DNA of 64,000 nt from Escallonia rubra (lineage: Eukaryota > Streptophyta > Magnoliopsida > Escalloniales > Escalloniaceae), in contig JAVXUO010002601.1 in the NCBI GenBank assembly GCA_033065855.1, positions 558,001 to 622,000 on the forward strand, in the 5' to 3' direction. Below are positions 58,833 through 64,000 of this stretch, in pieces. A program made the position numbers and the translations under genes. The notes below the pieces were generated by a model. It worked only from the letters and a program-made list of their open reading frames with translations. It was not told the DNA's origin and searched no databases. Each line of letters opens with the position of its first letter. Within the stretch, counting starts at the first letter, position 1.

Positions 58833-60839
58833 TCTTTCTAGGCACAACTCAAATTGCCTCTATTCTTTCTTCTCTAGGCACAACTAGAGGCTTGTAACCA
58901 TTAAGATAGCAATCTTGGCTCAATACTAATTATCAAACAAACATTGCCTAAGACAATCTAGTTTACAACTAGTGGTGGAGAGATGTCATCCAAAAACCAG
59001 ATGTTGAAGATGCAACGAGATTACTTTTGTTTAGATCTCAAAACACAATCTTGACTGTTAGATATCACGTCAACTATGTTGAGAATTTACTCCTCAGATT
59101 TCATGCCGATCAACTCATTTTTTACGGTTTAATAATGCATGTCACAGTAAAATTGCCATCGTTCCTTTCTCAGCCTTTTCATTTCGGTGCTTATTGTTTC
59201 TCTTTTTTCTTCTAAACCTAGTTTTCTGAATATGCAGTCTTTTAGACCTTGGTTCATAAACATTCATATGGGCTCCCTTTTTATCTACTCGGCCGTCGTT
59301 CACATAGGAGGACAAAACTCAAATTTTGCTCTAACAACACGAGGAGATGTAAGACGAATTTTTTTGTATTGCCAAGTAACCCCCAACATATTAATTACTA
59401 ACCCCGTTTGGTTGCTATTTTTCTTCCTTTCATTGTCTTCAAGTATATTTTGTCTTGTTTGGTTACCTTTTTGTAAAGTTTCATTCCAAAAAACAACTTA
59501 TTATTGCATTCTTATCCACCAACCCCCCGCTGAAGTCTTAGGATTTGAATAAACCCCACTCATTTTGACATACAAATTTATTAAATAATAATGGCATACA
59601 ACAATGTATAGACATGTTTTCATATTGCTATAGATGATATATTTGAGTAAATGACCTTACCTGTTGTTATGAAAGTTGTATATAGACAAGCTAATATGTG
59701 TGCAGCTTCTTCTTCGAAAAACATTATTTAATAAAAAAAAAGAAAATGTTAATAACAGTGACCAAGCATTGGTTGAGTTCTTAGAATTTTGCGATAAAAG
59801 TGTCACAAAAGTATCATTTTGTAAGATATCTACTTACCTCTTTCATATACTGATCATGTCTAACTTTTTTCGATAATATCTTAGTCATATAAGATGAGCA
59901 TACAATAACACATATATCCAAGGATCTAGAATGGTCGGTCACAGACGGCTCGATGTTTTCGATGAATCTACGCTTTGTTTGGTTAGCAAATTCGTTGAAC
60001 TCGTTTTTCATACTTCTAAATTTATTTTAAATATTTAGTTTTAGAAAGTATATAATCATGCAATTTTATTCTTTGGTTAGCAAATTTGAGTTTAATATTC
60101 AAATAAAATTGTATTTGGTTATCAAATCTAAATAACCACCTATCCATCTCCGCACAAACCCTAGCCTCCGACTTCGTTTATTTTTTGTATACAAAGCGCC
60201 ACCACACACAAAACCCTATTCCCCTTTATTTTCCATTCGCATGCAACCACCCACCTAGACCCCACTTGTTCCTTCATCACAACCCCCTCCTTCCCCCCTA
60301 CTATTTTTTTCCCGGTCTTCACACAACCCCCTACAAATGCAACATAATATTTCAAATGGAGCGAGGATGTTATGACCTCTTTACGTGTCTCTGGTATGCC
60401 TTTCATCAATACATGTGGCAAAAAAATGAGATGATCTCAAGCTTTTTTTAAGCTGTCAAATTAGCTACTTTAGGGTGTTTGTCCACCTAGAATTTTACTT
60501 TTTTTTTCTTTTATTGAAAAATTTTCAGACAAAAAATAGAAATACATTGTCAAAAACAAAATTTCTATTGATGAATTGGAGGAGTGCAATAGATTTTTAT
60601 TTTCTTCTAGGGAAGTTTTTCTAATTAGAAATGCATTTGAGCCTTAGAGATGATTCAAAAATGACCATGAGAACCAAAGTAATTACACTTCAAATATAAG
60701 TAACGTTTGATCCATGTTACCATTCCCGAAACTCATAGTTTTGCTGGTAAAATAATGCACATATATGTTATTTTTTGCTTCCTCTGATGAATTATAAAGC
60801 TTTGAGAAAGTGTAGCATAAAATATCATTGACTAATTAA
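57167..60839. other. Gene-poor spacer
   Basis: AT-rich. An (AT)n tract lies at 58795-58824. An open frame at 57399-57650 (plus) gives an unremarkable Trp/Cys-containing peptide without a domain. TTTGGTTAGC and CCGTTTGGTTGC motifs near 59400 and 59980-60120 hint at degraded Tourist-like ends, but pairs could not be assigned. No supported gene. Confidence 0.4.
58795..58824. repeat. (AT)n microsatellite followed by T run
   Basis: About 15 AT units followed by a T-rich run. Confidence 0.9.
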
Positions 60840-61301
60840 GGGCCAGTTTGACACAATTTTTTTGCTCTTTTTTTTTTCAATTTTTAAAAACTGAAAAAAA
60901 AAGGAGCGTTTGGAAACAATTTTTTTTTTCAATTTTAAAAACCAGTTTTTAAACTGAAGAGTAAAAAAAAAAACTCTAGAAACTGGTTTTTTTGTTTCAC
61001 TTTTGGTTTTTTTTTCTTAGACCACCACCACCACCCTCCCACCGCCGGCAGCCACCTCAGGCGACCACCGTCGGCCGCCGGAGACTGCCGGCAGCCACCT
61101 CCGGCCGCTGGCCACCACCACCACCACCGCTACACCCCACCACCGCCACCGCAAACCACAAAAAAAAAAGTCAAAATAAAAAGGGTTACCAAACACCAAA
61201 AAAAAAATGGGTTATCAAACACCCACTTGTTTTTATAAAAAAAAAAATTAAGCTGCTCTTTAAAAACTGAAAACAAAAAAAAAAATTTGTCAAACGAACC
61301 C
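60840..61301. mobile_element. Tourist-like element, TAA TSD, CCACC-rich core (complete copy)
   Basis: Ends GGGCCAGTTTGACACAA and inverted GGGTTCGTTTGACAAA, flanked by TAA at 60837-60839 and 61302-61304. Subterminal parts are T/A homopolymer-rich with AAACTG motifs. The core (61020-61160) is CCACCACC- and CGCCG-rich. It has no transposase. Confidence 0.7.
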
Positions 61302-61524
61302 TAAATGTCACATTAAAAATTTTGAGAACTCTTATATGTTGTTGGCATATCATTTTTCATGCATTATATAAATCAATAAAGTGGCCCGAGTTCTTCATAT
61401 ATATGTGAATAGAGTTGATAAATAATTATTAAATTTAATGGCTTTAAAAACTTAACCCAAAAATGATGAGTAAGCGAAGATAACTTTAAATCGTGAACTT
61501 AAAAACAAAGAAACTGGTAACTAA

Positions 61525-61800
61525 GGCCCCGTTTGACAGAGCTTTTTTTTTCAGTTTTGAAAACTGGAAAAAATAAACGTGTTTGGTAACCACTTTTCGT
61601 TTTTTTTGTTCTTCAGTTAAAAAAATCAGTTTTTAAACCAAGACTATTTTTGAAAACTCAAAAAATGAGTTTCGATTTTTTTTTTTTTAGACCACCACCA
61701 CCCTTCTAACGCCGGCAGCCACCGCCACACCCCACCATCGCCACCGCAAACCACCACAAAATAAAAACTGGGTTATCAAACACTCACTTGTTTTTGTAAA
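61525..61800. mobile_element. Second copy of the same Tourist-like family, right end missing
   Basis: Starts after a TAA with GGCCCCGTTTGACAGA. It has the same layout as the element at 60840-61301: homopolymer arm with AAACTG, then ACCACCACC...CGCCGGCAGCCACC core, then GGTTATCAAACACTCACTTG. It breaks off near 61800, just after TTGTTTTTGTAAA, where the complete copy continues for about 80 bp. Confidence 0.65.
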
Positions 61801-64000
61801 GAATGCTGGAGAGGGCCCACCTAGGATGGTGGTCCCATGTCCGTGTTCGCCACGAGATATGGGCGAAAAAAGAGCACATTGCAACCAACCATCAGCGTTG
61901 GGCTTCCATGCCTTTTTTAACCTAACGCCCGAAAAAATATTTTACCGGTTCCTTGGTTTCCTTTTTTATGTTTTGAAAAATCACGGAATTTCTTATTACA
62001 ACTAACAAGAAATTATGTATAAACAATAATATCTTTGTCGGATACCATTTGAAAAAATGATGTGTCAAAAATTAATAAAAACAGGAAAATGATAACAAAA
62101 TAGGGAGCGCCAGTCTATCTTATCTTGGCAAAGGTGTTACCAGAAGAAGCGATGAAAAGTGCCATTAGACTAAACGTAGCCTAGCATGCACTAAAAATGA
62201 AAAATATGGATTGCCAAAATGCAGACTAAAATTCATTGAATCCAGATCTCTGTGGATCCAGTTTATGGAAAAAGAGAAAGAAAACGAGATTCCAGTTGGT
62301 TTGGTGACGTGACAAAATGTAGTGTATTGAATTTGTTGGATTAATTTTGACGATTAAAATTAGATTAGAGCACCTTAGCTGTAACCATAGAACACGTGTC
62401 CTGCGTCAAAGGACCTGGTAACATTTTTTAACCTGGCCATTGTGTTTATGGCCATGAGCTCATGACTCCTAAAGGGTTTTAAAGGGTCCATCTTGCTTGC
62501 CACCATTGCTACAGTAGTAACGCACACAAGTTGTTTAAAGCAAACCTGATAAGCCAAAACCTCCCTCATGGAGAAGGATCTCATCCGTTCCTCTTCAACA
62601 TTCCCAGTCAGAAATTCCCTTTGTCTGGAAACGCATCAACGTTGCTCAAGTTCGCATGTGGTCCGTTGTATGAACGTGAAGCTGCTTATGTGCGTTGGAT
62701 GACAAGGATGCACTGAAGTTGGTGTGTACTTGGTAATGATTCCCCCGGTTCAATTCACAGTCATTTTCTTGTAGACCTCAAATCAAATGACCATTGGGAA
62801 CGTGACATCAATGGCTGGAATGTGGCGCTAAGTCACCGCTTTGCTGAGCGAGAACGCAAAATAAAGGTGATGAGCAAAAGCGCAGGTGTTTTCTAGTTGT
62901 TTTAAGAGGTTTAGCTATTTATCTGAAAAGACTAATTGCGCATGCCATTCTTTTTTGTTCAACTAGAATGAGATTGAGGTAGCTGTCTATCGGGAAAAAA
63001 TAGCATTGTGTGTACTTGCGTAAAAAAATCAGTTTTGAACAATTATTAACATGTAAATAACAAGGTTCGAAAAACAGCAGTAACGTAAGCAAGGAAATAA
63101 AACTATACGTAATAACTCACAACAAGATTGACAAACAGTAAAGGAAAAAGGCCGAGGCGTGAGTTTAATTTACTGTCCTTAAGACTTATTCGTCCCGCAA
63201 CGGTGCTGATGGCTCTCGACGACAGTCTCCCAAGATACAACGGCTACGTCTGAAAATAGGAGCACTCCAAATATTCCAAACCCGGCGAACCAAACAATGG
63301 CAGAACTCTCTCTTTCGGACACAGAAAAACGGACAGAATCTTATAGAAAGAAAAAATTCGGGATTAATTTAATTTACTGGCAAGCTGGAAAGGTCACAAC
63401 TGTTCGAAAAAAAATATTATTTATTTAAAATGTTTTTGTCCCAAAAAGAATAAAGCCTGATGGGCCCAAGCCCAAGCCACGAATCGGGACAGGCGGCGCG
63501 CGCGTGTGGTGGACCTTGGGTCAACCTAGGTCCTCCCTCCTTACAAAACATGGGTACCCCCAAGGGGCCCAACCCTTAGCTTAAGGCTAAGCCTTATAAG
63601 GATATAACATTGACTTTATCTCTTCAATGTGAAATTTTTTTTTCCTTCAAGGTGAACTACCAACTTTAATTTCAATTTTCTCATTCACCTCCCATTCGTT
63701 TTAAACATGTGAATATACCACGATCGTCTATTCCAATAGATGAACATGAATCAATTTGTTCTTAACCAATATATGATTTGGAACCAATTTGGAAATTGAG
63801 TCAAAGTTGCTTCTCCACAATGGGTTTAAAACCCAATTCCAACACTGTCTACTTCAGTTTTCGAAGTGATTCCAGCATGAAGAGATGTTGCAACCAAGAA
63901 GTTTCAAGACATAGAACTATTAGTTGTCACGATCGCTTTTGCTTTTCTTTTAACCGACTTTTCATTCATATCTTTTTACCACTCCCCGCCACTAAACATA
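61801..64000. other. Right-end spacer
   Basis: No supported gene. 62360-62720 has short open frames on both strands without recognisable domains. Near 63590 CTTAGCTTAAGGCTAAGCC is a palindromic stretch, followed by TATAAGGATATAACATTGAC and CAATGTGAAATTTTT, which may belong to an LTR end running out of the window. Confidence 0.35.

Overview
The window is nuclear DNA of a flowering plant, almost certainly a eudicot. Genes are AT-rich and split into many small exons with GT-AG introns. The products are plant-specific: an Aux/IAA repressor, a tonoplast aquaporin and a chloroplast NDH-complex subunit. Between genes lie plant MITEs, MULE-type elements and LTR relics. All exon boundaries were derived by hand from splice sites, reading-frame continuity and remembered family sequence; no alignment was run.

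Layout. 1-4317 (+): 3' part of a LETM1-like gene. 6817-14086 (-): long-form tRNase Z in 12 exons, with an F-box pseudogene and a MULE-type element beyond its 3' end. 18165-18238 (+): tRNA-Asn(GTT). 18498-20208 (+): ferredoxin-like NDH subunit (PnsB3/NDF4 type). 21094-22690 (-): TIP2-type aquaporin broken by a 17-bp duplication. 22.7-26.6 kb: transposon graveyard (TRIM-like LTR pair, hAT element nested in it, LINE relic). 26656-27993 (+): intronless WD40 protein of the JINGUBANG type. 29115-36292 (-): ASCC1-like KH + 2H phosphoesterase gene in 12 coding exons. 38769-39056 (+): possible small membrane protein. 39802-42297 (-): second JINGUBANG-type WD40 gene, one intron. 44297-49428 (+): type II membrane protein of unknown function, four exons. 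50274-52749 (-): Aux/IAA repressor, IAA27-like, five exons. 52.8-64 kb: gene-poor, with Tourist-like elements and repeats.

The genes look like independent housekeeping and regulatory loci, not a pathway. From memory, the run tRNase Z, NDH subunit, TIP2 and ASCC1-like resembles the Arabidopsis chromosome 3 block around At3g16220-At3g16260, so this is probably a conserved syntenic segment. I found no new multigene system. The most notable signals are the aquaporin frameshift at its first NPA motif, a GC-AG intron in tRNase Z, nested transposons with readable target-site duplications, and several element families carrying the same CCACC-rich core.
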